Assembly: GCA_015680685.1 (NCBI GenBank)
Contig: MNCI01004956.1
Span: 115,516 to 179,515, forward strand
DNA: 64,000 nt
Source of the DNA: Gnetum montanum
Taxonomy: Eukaryota > Streptophyta > Gnetopsida > Gnetales > Gnetaceae
Direction of reading: 5' to 3'
The notes under the pieces were generated by a model. It did not search any database. It was not told the origin of the DNA and saw only the letters and a program-made list of their open reading frames with translations. The position numbers were made by a program, and so were the translations under genes. The stretch's first letter is position 1; the number at the start of each line of letters is the position of its first letter. Shown piece by piece: positions 35,071-46,317 of this stretch.

Positions 35071-36740
35071 GTGGGCATTTGTTTAGTTATAGCTCTAGCA
35101 AAGAGGATTTCATTAGGAAACTGATTCAACAATGGGTTCTCCTCCTCTTTGTTGTCCCATCACAACTGAGACAAGTGGTCAACAATCACATTCTCTGTTC
35201 CTTTTCAATCTAACAATGTAACATTGAAATCTTGTAAGATCACTACTCATCGTATGAGACGAGGGATCACTATTGGTTTATTCATGAGGAACCAAATTAC
35301 ACTATGGTTTGTGTGCACAAACACATTGTACCCAAGCACATAGTGACTAAATTTCTCTAAGGTGAACACCACTAGCATTAATTCTTTCTCAATGGTGGTG
35401 TAGTTTAGCTATGCATCCATAATGTTTTTGCTTGCATAGTTCATATAATAAAGATTTTTTTGATTGTTCAACTACATGAGCATAGCTCCCAAGGCATAAT
35501 TTGATGCATCTATCTTAATGTGAAATGGTCTAGACTAATCAAGTGCTCATAGAATTAGAGTTTCCATGAGCTTCTGCTTGAGATGCAGAAATGCATGTTT
35601 ACATTCCTTGGTCCAAAAAAAATGGAACATCCATCTTTGCTAACTCCACCAATGATTTAGCAATCTTAGAATAATTCTCAATAAATCATTGGTAGTAGCT
35701 AGTATGTCCAAGGAATGACCTCACATCTTTAACTATTTCTAGCTATCTAGTAATTCCTTGGATGACCCTTATTTTTTTAGAGTCCACCTTGATCCCTTTT
35801 TCTAAAATTTTATTTCCCAAAACAATGCCTTCCTGAATCATCAGGTGGCTTTTTTGTTAGTTGATCCTAAGGTTTACCTCCACACATGATTTTAGCACTT
35901 GGTTAAGATGGTCCAGGGCTTACTCAAATGTAGCTCCATAGGTGGAGAAGTCATCCATGAATACTTCCACCCTACTACTAATATGCTACTAGAATATGCT
36001 TAGGACAAGACATTGGAATGTATTAGGGGCATTGCACAAGTGAAATGGCATCTTTCTATATGTGAAAGTCCTCTAGGAACTTGTCAATGTTGTTTTGGCA
36101 TGATCCTCTGATATAATTTAAATTTGGTTATAGCCACTATAACCATCTAGAAAGCTATAGTAATAATGCCTAGAAATGGTGTCCAACACCTAGTCCACAA
36201 ATCATATCAGAAAGTGATCTTTGTAAGTTGCCATGTTCAATAGCTTGAAATCAATACAAATCCACCATTTCCTACCTTTTTTTTAGTACTATCACAAGTG
36301 GGCTAATCCACTCGTCATCCACAGTGGGATAAATGAACCTTACCTTGAGGAGTTGTTTGATCTTCTCTTTCATGATCTACTTTAGTTTGGGATTTAACCA
36401 TCGTTGTGGTTGCCTCTTTGGCTTGATTGAAGGATCTATGTAGATGTGGTGTTGGCATATCCTAGGATCAATTCTAGTGAGTTTAGGATATGACCAAGAA
36501 AAGGCTATCAACCACCTGTAACATCTTCTTTTTTTTATGTGAGAGCAAGGTTCGCATTGATGATAATCAAATTCCTATTATTTAGAAAGATATATTTCAT
36601 TTCGTTAGGTAAATTTTTCAGCTCAAGGGGCTTATGCTTAAAGCTTTTAGAAATGTCCAACTCTTTCTAGCTAGTTTCATCAAGTTCATCCATGGCTTCA
36701 ATGTAGACACTTACAAGACTCTCATTTGGTTCCATGCATA
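35071..36740 (-). pseudogene. E1 reverse transcriptase and RNase H
   Basis: Minus-strand relic interrupted at its downstream end by E3. From right to left: linker MEPNESLVSVYIEAMDELDE (about 36740-36680), RT entry near 36360 (HLSHCG-type text, frameshifted), LLN and FKDHF segments near 36230-36200, and the catalytic FMDDFST with intact DD at 35961-35950. RNase H from about 35560: IDASNYALGAMLM, LNYTT(I/M)EKELMLVVF, LGYNVFVHTNHS, MNKPIVIP and VIVDHLSQL near 35180. Stops and frameshifts occur throughout. Confidence 0.75.
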
Positions 36741-36936
36741 TTATTGAGCGATTATCAAGTTTAGCTATTAGCCACTGGATGTTGTGTTTTTTTGTGGCTG
36801 CTATGTATAGGCACCTTTGAATTTTTGTCACATTAGCACACTATCTGCATGCTATGATAGATGTACTTTTTACAGACCTTAATTTCTACACATATTTGCA
36901 TCTTGTGTCATTATACGTGATGCATGGAATGCACTT
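36741..36936 (-). pseudogene. E1 protease-RT linker, downstream of the solo LTR
   Basis: Minus-strand continuation of the protease region after the solo LTR. It shows VHSMHHV-type text and matches the VPCIAYND / GCHYV segment of E3 and E4. It resumes the frame left at 37752. Confidence 0.6.
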
Positions 36937-37751
36937 TGATGAGCTGCGATATCGTGTATGCGATATCGCTTCCGCCCTTGCAATATCGCATATGTGATAT
37001 CATGGCCCACCGCAATGTTTATAAATAAGAGTCAGCTTTCCCTTGTTTAGACATCTAGAATTAGACCCTTAGCCAAACTATAACAATTTTACCATTCCAA
37101 AGTTAGAATAATTTCCATGGGCCTGCAATAGCAGTCTTAAAGTGAACGGATCTTTATTCAAGAAAATTGTACCTGAGCATACATTTTTGTGTACGACAAT
37201 AAAGATGAACTTTCTGATAAACCTTGCAGCATGTGGACTAAGCTAATTAGGATTTAATTATTGTTAAATGTTTAAATGCTTTTCTAGATAATTAAATCTC
37301 TCTCAACCCTTGACTCTCCTAGTTAAGTGCATTCAGTACGACTGCTTCAAGCACGTGTGTAGCGCTTGGTAACCTAGTAACATGTAGCGTTTGGTTATCC
37401 TAGTAGTGTTGCATTGGTTTAGGGTGTGTGTTGCAAGTGGGAATGGATACTGGTGCTAGGATAATTAGAACTTAGTTAGTGAATAGTTAATGAAAGATAG
37501 TCATTTAGTTCTCTTCACCTTTCCCTATTAGCTTAAAGACATTAAAAGATAAAAGATATAAAAATCATATACCTCAAGCTTACTTAACCATACAACCGTG
37601 GAAATACATGTAAGTTTGGGAAGACAATGATTGATTAACCTTAAGTGTTCCATTAGGGTATGTAAGCACTTAGTCCTTGGAGTTCGACCGGATCGTGCGT
37701 GAGACACTCCTATTCGTATGGTTGAGTGTAGGTGTACCTCTCCACTCATCA
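36937..37751 (+). repeat. Solo LTR, GATATC subfamily, TSD (C/T)ACTT
   Basis: An 815-bp plus-strand LTR, TGATGAGCTG...CACTCATCA, with no internal domain. The flanks CACTT (36932-36936) and TACTT (37752-37756) form a 5-bp TSD with one change. GATATCG motifs (about 36945-37000) lie upstream of TATAAATA at 37020-37027. It splits the end of the E1 protease region. Confidence 0.88.
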
Positions 37752-38150
37752 TACTTCCTATCTATCTTTTTAAAATCATTTTCCTTGAATATTTTCAATG
37801 AAAGGTCTTTTATTTCTAGTTGTGCATCTATTATGCTCAGCCAAGCCCTATCTATGATGATTAGGAAGTTTCCCTTGTAGTTATCAACATGAATCATCAA
37901 AAAGTTAGCAGGATAGGACCATCCATAGATGATGGTCACAATGTCCTTCATCAGTTCTAAGGAAATGGTGATGGAATAATCTTCCAACTCAAGATGAATG
38001 TTGCTCTTATTGAGTGGAGGCAAGTTCTACGATTTGTACATTTCTTAGAAAATAAAATTCACACCAAAACTTGAGTTTAGAAGAGCCTTGCAAGGCTCAT
38101 TCCCAGTGATTTGAAAATAAATGAGAGGACTCCTAGGATCATATCTTTTC
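37752..38150 (-). pseudogene. E1 protease
   Basis: Minus-strand retropepsin relic. The active-site block reads ALLNSSFGVNFIF near 38085-38050, with the catalytic Asp changed to Asn and the Gly lost. An open stretch (38023-37670) gives LPPLNKSNIHLELEDYSITISLELMKDIVTII, YPANFLMIHVDNYKGNFLIIIDRAWLSIIDA and IFKENDFKKIDRKY, where the solo LTR interrupts it. It parallels E2, E3 and E4 throughout. Confidence 0.76.
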
Positions 38151-40730
38151 TTGGGAAGGTGGCTAGCCTTTATCCAATCTATGATAATATGGGTCAACAT
38201 TACAGTGTGGACCTTGGAAGGTATTTAGTTTGAAGTGTTTTTGAATGATGTTGATGTAGAGGATGAGGGTGAAGTAGGATCATTAGCCACAAGTGTCTAT
38301 GAGGGCTTAAAAGAACTATTTTTTTTTGGAAGAAAGGTCTTTTTTGGGGTTTATTCTTTGAACCACTTGGCTAAGGAGACAGTTGTAAGTTAACATCCCT
38401 CATAGCATGTCTTTGTTGTGGCTGGGCAAAAATTTTGCCCTACATGGATAAAGCTAGTGGTAGTTGAGTTGAGGGTGGAGGTACAGGTGTAGAAGGAGGA
38501 GGAGAATAGAATAAAAATGAGGATTTCCCTCTCAGAGAGTGAGTTCTATAGTATTTATAAGGGTAGTGGTGGTGTTGAAAGGAGGCATGATTAGAAGAGT
38601 CATGTGGAGAAATTGGCTACTGAACATAGTACCCATAGGTATTTGGCTACTAGTAAGGATCCTTGTTGGTGCTACCATTTCTAGTACTTCTCATGAGGTT
38701 GGGGTTGGGCTCCACTTGGATAGTAGGCTTATTATTGGTGGAATTGCCCATAGTTTCCTTAAAGATAAGGTAATCTCCTGATTTATTATCTTCTTGCTAA
38801 TCTAGGATTCAATGCATACATCCCAGACTCCTATAAATGTGACACAATAGGGTAACATCCCTTAGGATGTTCGCAGTGGTAGATGTCACACCCACCATCA
38901 TCATCTTTCTTAGACTCTACAACATCTTCTATAGTAGTAGCTTTACCCTTACCCCTTAGGTGAGCACATTCATCTTCCTTCATTCTTCTTTAGTAACAAC
39001 TGCTAGCTTGCACTTTGGATTCTTTTGCAATTTTAAAGATAGTTTAAAATTTTTCATCCAAGGAATCCACATGTTATCTACCTTGGTTGACATTTCAAAA
39101 ATAGACTTTGGATTAGCAAGTTTTTACTTTGCACCACTTTATCAAGTGGTGCCTCCTCCTCATTATCATAGAACTAGACTTTCCTTTTTCAAATGGAAGG
39201 ATCCCATTTATACTCCTCTATAGTTTTCCTTTTCTACAACTCGCCTTCTTCTTTGACCACCTACTTAATTAGCCTCTGGATCTAATGGGTTGTAAGTTCT
39301 TGAAAGTCTCCCTTGGTTATAGATCCTAAAAGTTCTCCTTGTTTTTTTTAGAGCCCATCTATGATATGGTGGAGTTGCTCCCTTTAAGAAAGACCATGGT
39401 TTGGGCACCTATGCAACAAAGAGTAATATCTTCCAATAGCTACATCCAAGGATTCATGTGTTCCTTGTCTCCATTGTTGGATTTGCTTCCTGAGATTGGA
39501 CACTTAGGAGTATGTTTGATACTTGTCATTGAAGCATTCAAGCATCATACTTCATTGTCTAATTAATTCCAGTTTTAAGGACTAGTACTAGCTTTCAACG
39601 TCCTGTAGAGTGTTCTTTGGAATAACTTTAGTTTTTACCATTCGTTTTCAATGTTCTACAAGACATAGGCATTGTGAAAGGCTTGAAGATGATTCTATGG
39701 ATTTGAGTTATATCCCCCTTTAGAATTGGGAATATTATTTATATCTAACCATTTGATTCTACTATCTTTCACATGCCTCATTGGAATTCTCATGGCCCTA
39801 CAATGTTCAACATGTTCTTTGTTGCAAGTAAAGGCTCATCATAGTCATAGCCTCTATGATGGCTATGATGCCTATGATGTCTTCTACTATTCCTTCTTTC
39901 ATGGTGGTGGACCTTCCTTGATTGTCCATGCCTCTAGTCTCTATTGTTACAGTGGGCCCTATGATCATCTCTATCCCACTGATCATCACTATCATGGTCA
40001 TGTCCTCTGTGGCTTTGGTTGGAGATAGAGGAGGAAGAAGATGAGGATGTTAAAGATGAAGATGGAGGACATCACTAACACAGTGCCTGCTACCTCCTCT
40101 TCTTTGGTCATGAACACAATCATCATGCTTGTCATCATCATGGTGCTTATCCTAGTTCCCACTTTGACTCTCTTCTTTGGAAGCCCCCATGATCATGGGG
40201 TCCATTCTTCCCTGAGCTAGGATTGTTTATAGTGGACTATAAGTTTTGGTTAAGGGTCCCATCATTAAAGGAAAAGCGAGGAGAGTCTATGACTTAAGAA
40301 CCCCCAAAAAAGGGATCCTCTCCTTCTTTTTGGCCTAGCAGGAACAAAGGGTTAGTGAACCATTTCCTCTTTGATGCTTCGTATTCATCTCTTGTTGCCA
40401 ATTTGTCCTGCATTATGCCATAGTGGGATGATAATCTTGATAGTCATGGTCCTACACAACGTATTAAGCATTGAGCCCCTAGGTACCCAATCTCATGAGA
40501 GTTTGGAGTAGCATCATAGAAATTGATTAATTAGGCAGTAATATAATGATTCCCTCCATGTTCCTCCATCACAAATGTTCATCTTAATGTAGTATGAAGG
40601 TGAAATCTGGTACATACTCATCAAGATGAGTATAGACCACTCTTAATTATTGGGGAATTGGCGATTTTGACTCTTCACATCTTTTATTGGAAGTATGCTT
40701 GAACAACGACAAAGATTCAACGTTGTGAGA
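38151..40730 (-). pseudogene. E1 gag
   Basis: Minus-strand gag relic. The start is near 40725, in a block equivalent to MSS of E2 and E3, but the ATG itself is not intact. It has a His/Asp-rich and Ser-rich variable region (about 40200-39980). The gag domain begins near 39750, with FNDKYQ and YAQGRL-like blocks to about 39270. The finger region reads CDIYHCEHPKGC near 38885-38850. A Pro/Gln-rich tail near 38700-38450 leads to the protease. Stops are numerous. Confidence 0.72.
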
Positions 40731-40867
40731 AGTAGAAATTTAGTTCAAAAGAAAAATAGTGTGATTTTACTATTATTATAATTTTTAATGATTGTGACTT
40801 TAAGGTTCATTACAATGTCCTTGAATGATTTTACTAACTCCAAGATAGCACATGTAGCTAACTAATT

Positions 40868-40885
40868 TCCTCGATAACAGTATCA
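40868..40885 (-). promoter_or_regulatory. E1 primer-binding site
   Basis: The minus strand reads TGATACTGTTATCGAGGA, one base from the 5' LTR. It is a decayed form of the tRNA-Asp-type PBS of the family. Confidence 0.65.
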
Positions 40886-40886
40886 A

Positions 40887-41690
40887 TGATGAGCAGCAAG
40901 TAGTCCCCATGTCCAACCATACAAATTACTAGTGTTCACTAAGTGATTTGGTCAAATTCTGTAGACTTTGCTTTGTAAGCACACTAGGTCTAGGAAGTGA
41001 ATCCAATGTACATGATCGTTGTTTTCTTAGTTTCACTTATGAAGTGCAAGTATATGATTAAGTGTAATTAAGGAATATGATTTTTATCATTTTATATTTA
41101 TTGCTTAAATTACCTAAGTGCTAGAAAATAAAGTAATTAAATCTTTGATTAATCTAATCACTAGATAATATCTTAACTAATTCTAACATAAGAATCTATT
41201 CCCATTCATTGTATACATCCTAAACCCTATTGCAATGTAATTGGGTTACCAAGTGTTAGGCGCTACTAGGATTAATAAACGTTAACGTATGCTCAAAATG
41301 GTCATACTTATGTGTATTACTTAATTGCTATTTAATTTATTAATTTGATGCATTAAAGTAAATTTATCAAATAATAAATGCATTAAGTAAACATTAATCT
41401 AGTTCCAAATGCTACAAAATTTGTGAAGAAGCTCATCTTTATTGCTAGTTACATCGAGGTGCTTAGGTACATCAGTGTTTGAACAAAGATCCATACACTT
41501 CTCACTCCTACTACGGGTACTTAGAAAATATTTTAATTGTCAAATGAATAAAATGCAAGATCTTTGCTAAGAGACTAAACAATGGATGCCATAAATGTAG
41601 CTAGTGCATGCATATAGGCAACAAAAGACATTGCGTCAATGCATACGTGTCAAACCCTACGTCGACGTAGCCCATGAATGTGACTCATCA
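40887..41690 (-). repeat. E1 5' LTR
   Basis: An 804-bp LTR on the minus strand, TGATGAGTCACATTC...GCTGCTCATCA. It is followed on the plus strand by TSD CATGG (41691-41695), which matches 5809-5813. It has fewer U3 short repeats than the 3' LTR. Confidence 0.9.
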
Positions 41691-41935
41691 CATGGAAAGC
41701 ATCCAATCCTCAATCTTTCCCAATTAGATTTAAATGACTTTAAAAAATTTAGGAACAATATAAATAACCTAAAAGTTGCATAAAAACATACCTTCTAGAA
41801 ACTTATTAAGTAATAGATTCATATAAATCATCAAGTAACATGTAGAATGACAAAGAAGAGGTGGATTCACTTTAAGAATCACCTATTAAATCTAGCAGCA
41901 TTGCATGTAATTTTAAATAGATTTGTTAGAAAAAT
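41691..41935 (-). pseudogene. LINE-B ORF1, N-terminal part (split by E1)
   Basis: Continues the relic that stops at 5813. GGAAAGCATCCAATCCTC here aligns with GGATAGCATCTAAACCTC at 2819 in LINE-A, and the similarity runs on to about 41900. This shows that 5813 and 41691 were adjacent before E1 inserted. Confidence 0.62.
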
Positions 41936-42031
41936 ATTAGATCCACTAAAAAATTAGGTTCATTGAAAAAACATCAGGTCCATAGAAAAAACATTAAATC
42001 CATTGAAAAACATTAGATCTACTAAGAAAAC
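41936..42031. repeat. Degenerate 20-bp tandem repeat, about five units
   Basis: Units of about 20 bp such as ATTAGGTTCATTGAAAAAAC, ATCAGGTCCATAGAAAAAAC and ATTAAATCCATTGAAAAAC follow one another. The array lies just upstream of LINE-B ORF1 in LINE-B's own orientation. Confidence 0.75.
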
Positions 42032-42539
42032 CTCTAGAACTCAGAACCCACATATGACAATATCCAACTATTGGATTATGATATGGCTAGTATCAATCCT
42101 AGCGTTACCCTAGGCCCTAACTTCTTAGTACCATCCTATGTAAGATTTGATACTAACTAAATATACAAATTTCAAGTGACATGATCAAATCCCTCTATAA
42201 TGCTTACCTATGGATTGACTATCCCTTTTCTATATCAGTTGTCTTACTCCAAAAATAGTGTTTATTAATGACTTTTTAAATGGTTATTTCCCTAGTATTT
42301 TGACATGTTAAATATACCTATACATCCTCAAAATATCTACTAGATATTATTCCAGAAGTCATCACGCATACCAAACATCATTGTCATCTTGTTGAATTTG
42401 GCCATATGCTAGAAATATGAAAAAATGAAAAAATGTAGAATAAAATAGTAGAAATCTAGGATTTAAATCAATAATCAAACATGATGTAGAATAAAAGTAG
42501 GTTCAAGAGGATAACAAAAGTGAAACACTTAGACACCCT
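42032..42539. other. No recognisable gene
   Basis: About 0.5 kb of AT-rich DNA between the tandem repeat and LINE-D ORF1. No supported frame was seen. It may be LINE 5' untranslated sequence. Confidence 0.45.
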
Positions 42540-43140
42540 TAAAGTAGAGCTAGAAATGATGAGCACAAGATTGAAGCAACTCGAAACCCTTTTGGAAGGT
42601 TTTATTATGAAAATGAAATTTTTACCAAATTATTTGAAGAATTAACACAAAGAGGTTATTTAAAAAATCACAGCATTAGAATCCAATATCGACAACACAA
42701 CTCATCCATAGGAACAAGTTTAGCATACCAATTTGAATCATACTCCACAAGAGGTGAGTAAGATAATTTCAAACACATTGAAGGAGAAAGAGGAAAAATG
42801 AGAAAAAACATAAAATCTATTTCTTGTTGAGGTACTTGAAAAGAAGCAGAAAAATTACATTTGATAGGAAAACCTCATATTTTGGAGGTTGTCAAAATAT
42901 GTTGGGAGGGAGAAAGAACTCATGAGATTATTATTAAATTTCAGGATGCTAAGGAAAGGGGAAAATTTTGGGATAATCAACACAATCCAAAAGGTGAAAA
43001 ATTATGACAAAATGAAGAACTTCCATATAAATAATATGCTAAAAAGTTAAAGAATGAAAATTAGTAAAAAAGGTAAGAGAGAAAGGAAGAATTTCCTATC
43101 TTATTGCTAAATATGTTGCAGTAATCAAAAATCATAAATA
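42540..43140 (+). pseudogene. LINE-D ORF1 remnant (coiled coil plus RNA-binding segment)
   Basis: The plus frame shows ELEMMSTRLKQLETLLEGF, a heptad-like coil, then TLKEKEEK. Further on comes EIIIKFQDAKERGKFWDN with QNEELPYK and AKKLKNEN, the order seen in LINE first-ORF proteins, where a coiled coil is followed by an RNA-binding fold and basic tail. Stops interrupt it. The endonuclease follows about 35 bp downstream. Confidence 0.6.
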
Positions 43141-43174
43141 GGGATTAAAATTCCTACATGGTGGCTTTTTGAAT

Positions 43175-43930
43175 ATTGAAGCTTTGTATCATATAAAATT
43201 ATTAGTTTGTATATCATTTCTTTCTTCATTGAATTTGATATTTTTGGGATTACTAAAACATGGTATGTGGATAAGTCGAGTGGTCTTGTATGTCTAGGTT
43301 TTTACACTTTTTCTTTCTTTAGAGAAAAAAATATGAACATGGAAGGCATTCTAGTGGCCTGGCTTGCTAATTCATAGCACTATACAATAATATGTAATAG
43401 CTGAAAATGTAGATGAATACAATTGATATGTTTAGATTTGAGTATCGCATGAGAAGGTTGGTTTTTTCTTAACATTTTGTTACCTTGCTTCTCAAGAAGA
43501 TACTTTTTATACTAAAGAAAATCTATCAAGGGACTTCCCCTTTGAAAGCCTTGGGATGGATATTGCTATTTTTTCTCAAATGGAAAAAAATTACATTTTT
43601 GTGGATTTCAATGCTAGGGTTGTGCTTGAAAAAAATTCCAATAAACTTATGGAATTAGCAAGGATATTTAAACTATGAAAATAATGTAGAGTTTAAAAGG
43701 TTCTCTCAATATGTACAAGTCAATCATAAAGGTACACATTTGTTGGATTGGGATCAAAGTTTAAATTTGGTAATTCTTAATGGGTTATCCAATTTTTTTC
43801 ATTTTTGATTACTACAGATTTACAAGATCATAAGGATTCCCATGTATTAATTTTTTCATCACCAATATAGACAGTTTGTCTTATATTAAACATTTTGAAG
43901 TATGTGATGAGGTGATTTAGTCTACTCATT
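43175..43930 (+). pseudogene. LINE-D endonuclease domain
   Basis: Relic of an APE-like endonuclease that would nick the target DNA. The frames show SSGLVCLGFYTFSFF-type text near 43275, VGFFLTFCYLASQEDTFYTKENLSRD near 43455-43530, and FVDFNARVVLEKNSN near 43600-43640 (the GDFNARVG block, with one Gly lost). The end reads DLQDHKDSHVLI. This DFNARV form differs from the GDFNM form of LINE-A, so two LINE lineages are present. Confidence 0.7.
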
Positions 43931-44199
43931 AGCCACTATATATAGCCTTTTGATAAATTTAAAGCATGTTAGAAAATAGAGAAAGCCATTTTCTTACAAG
44001 ATAACAAACAAATTCAAGTTATATTTTCAAGGGAAAGTTCAAAAGCACTAAAATCATGATGTAAAACTTGAAGAAATTTTAGTGGCATAAGCATAACATG
44101 CTTTTAGAAAAGCATCAACCCAATCCCAACCTTGGTTTAATTCTAAATTTTTGGTAGTTAGACTTAAATTACAAACATAAAAATCTACAATAGCTATTA

Positions 44200-45324
44200 G
44201 GTGTTATAAGAATTTGATTTGGATTAAAAAGAGATAGTTCATAAAGAGAGACAAACTACTCTTCTCCACATGATCAAGAAAGAACTAAGAAATTTTTGAA
44301 AAGTTGCTTCATCAAAGGAAAAGTTTGAAACTGAAATTTTTCTGTTTAATTCTATAATTTTAAAAAGTTTAAAAATTCTATAATTTTATCAAAATTTGTT
44401 TCAAGGAAAGGATGAGCTACTAGGCTATCAGTAGGATAAAGAAAAACTTTTCATCTCTTTTGGACACTATGCAAAGCATTAAAAGACTAGCCTTATGAAG
44501 AATTACTGACTTGGGAAGGATCTTTGGTATGGTAAATGTTTGAAAAAAATATAAATCATGCTTTCAAAATTGATTTAGATAAAGGAAGATGCACTAATAG
44601 ATCTATTTTACTCTTAAAAAAGAGATAAATCTAATTCAAGTAACTACAGGTTGATTATAATTAGTAATATTTTTACTAAGGTTTTGGAAAATATCCTTAA
44701 GATGAAGATTGAGAAATATATAGAAGAAAATAATTTTCAAGTAGTTTCATAAGTTGGTTTTAGATGTTACCATTCTACTATTAATCACCTCATTACATTA
44801 AAATTTCTTATTAATTATGCAAAAGGAAAAAATAAAAGAAATTTTGTTTGCTTTATGGATTTCTCTAAAGCACATAATTTAGTTATTTGCAGCAACTTGT
44901 AGAAGTGATTACAAGTCATAGGTACTTCACTATATTTTCTAGCTGCTATTCAAAGTCTTTACCAAAGAGGCATTTATATAACTAATAGATCACTACCTTC
45001 ATAAAAATGTTTTATCACATAGTGATATTGGGGGTGAAACAAGGTTGTTTTCTTTAACCTACTCTTTTTGGTATTTTTATTGATGAACTTGAGGAGTGGA
45101 TGAAGAAAATATTAGATAGATACTCTATTAAAATTAATGATCACTTTATCAACTTTTTACTGTATCCTAATAATGTAGTTCTCAGCTTCAACTCTAAGGA
45201 AGGCCTACAATAAATGCTTACTATTTTGGATAGAGTTTTCCAATGTTTAGAAATGAAAGTTAATGTATAAAAAACAAAAATTATAGTGTATGGCATTAGG
45301 AATAATGATTAGTCTCTCACTATT
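44200..45324 (+). pseudogene. LINE-D reverse transcriptase, first part (split by E4)
   Basis: Non-LTR RT relic. From about 44640: CRLIIISNIFTKVLENILKMKIEKYIEENNF, then VGFRCYHSTINHLITLKFLINYAKGKNKRNFVCFMDFSKAHNLV (44755-44885), the GFR...ST...DF.KAFD motif set of LINE RTs. Near 45030-45100 comes the G-V-K-Q-G-C block, where the LF..Y.DD region is degraded. It ends KTKIIVYGIRNND at 45310, where E4 inserted. The frame resumes at 55301 once E4 and one TSD copy are removed. Confidence 0.8.
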
Positions 45325-46177
45325 TGATGAACTGTGATATCGAGACCACAATATCAGATCTACGACATCCCATCTACGATATCGGAGCCTGCCAAGCGAT
45401 ATTGGACACCTGATATCAAAACTTGTCTTGTTGCCTATAAATAAGAGGTAGGAGCACTTGGTTTGGAAATAGGTTAATTAGTTTCTTAGTCCCTTATCCA
45501 AAATCTTTCACTTTCTCCCTCTCAGAGTTAGAATTATTTCTGAGTGCCTACAGTAGGAGCCATAAAGTGAATGGATCTTTATTCGAGCATTGTGTACCTG
45601 AGCATACCTTATGTCTAAAAATAAAGATGAAATTTGTGATAAACCTTGCAACATTTAGAATATCTTATTTATTACCTTTAATGTTATTTACAATTCTTCA
45701 ACCCTTTCTTTAGTTAATTAATGTTGCTTATATTGATTTTTTAATTTCAACAAGTAAGCACACTTAGTACGACCACTTTGAGCATACATGAAACACTTGG
45801 TAACCCAATAACGACTAGCATTTGGTAATCCCAGTAGTGTGACACTAGTTTAGGATGTGTACGGAGAGTGGGAACAGATGCTTGTGTTAGGATTAGTTAG
45901 GACCTAACGGATTAGTTAAATTCAATTAGTTATTCAGTTCCTTCACTTATCTCTTTCTAGCACTAGGACATAAAACATAAAAAGCATAAAAATCATATAC
46001 CTCAAGTTTACTTAACCATACAATCATGCTATATGAGTAAGCTTGGAAAGACAAAAATCACTAACCCATCCTTGTTTTGTGAAGGTGCATAAGTACTTAG
46101 TCCTTGGAATTCGACCAAATCATGCATGAACACTCGTATTTGTATGGTTGGATGTAGGGGTACCTCGCTGCTCATCA
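45325..46177 (+). repeat. E4 5' LTR
   Basis: An 853-bp LTR, TGATGAACTG...GCTGCTCATCA. The GATATC/ATATC array is at about 45336-45415 and TATAAATA at 45436-45443. It is shorter than the 3' LTR by 27 bp, largely through fewer array units. Confidence 0.93.
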
Positions 46178-46178
46178 T

Positions 46179-46196
46179 TGGCACCATTGTTGAGGA
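46179..46196 (+). promoter_or_regulatory. E4 primer-binding site
   Basis: TGGCACCATTGTTGAGGA is the tRNA-Asp-type PBS with C-to-T or G-to-A changes. Confidence 0.8.
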
Positions 46197-46317
46197 CTTT
46201 GTTGTTTGTGTGCTAATTAGAATGTAGGAAATCTTACCATAATTGGAACAAACCATGAGGGTTTGTTATCTTAAAATTATTAGAAGAAAAAAAGTATTGC
46301 ACAATGAATAATTAATT

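Larger units (their letters stand above)
5814..41690 (-). mobile_element. E1: Athila-like Ty3/gypsy LTR retrotransposon hosting E2, E3 and a solo LTR
   Basis: A full-length element read on the minus strand, with a 5' LTR at 40887-41690, a 3' LTR at 5814-6687 and a 5-bp TSD CATGG at 5809-5813 and 41691-41695. Removing the three internal insertions (7132-19724, 25109-35070, 36937-37751, each with its duplicated target) leaves about 12.5 kb, close to E2 in size and order: PBS, gag, PR, RT, RNase H, integrase remnant, internal polypurine motif, non-coding tract, ORF3, PPT. The PR-RT-RH-INT order makes it Ty3/gypsy. The tRNA-Asp-type PBS and lack of a chromodomain fit the Athila-like branch. All ORFs are broken and the integrase core is deleted. 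Confidence 0.88.

Noticed and set aside
37677-37880. Plus-strand open stretch spanning the solo LTR end
   Set aside because: Crosses the LTR boundary into antisense protease sequence. A by-product of the insertion.
41936-42031. CRISPR-like array
   Set aside because: Units are degenerate and contiguous with no spacers, in a plant genome.
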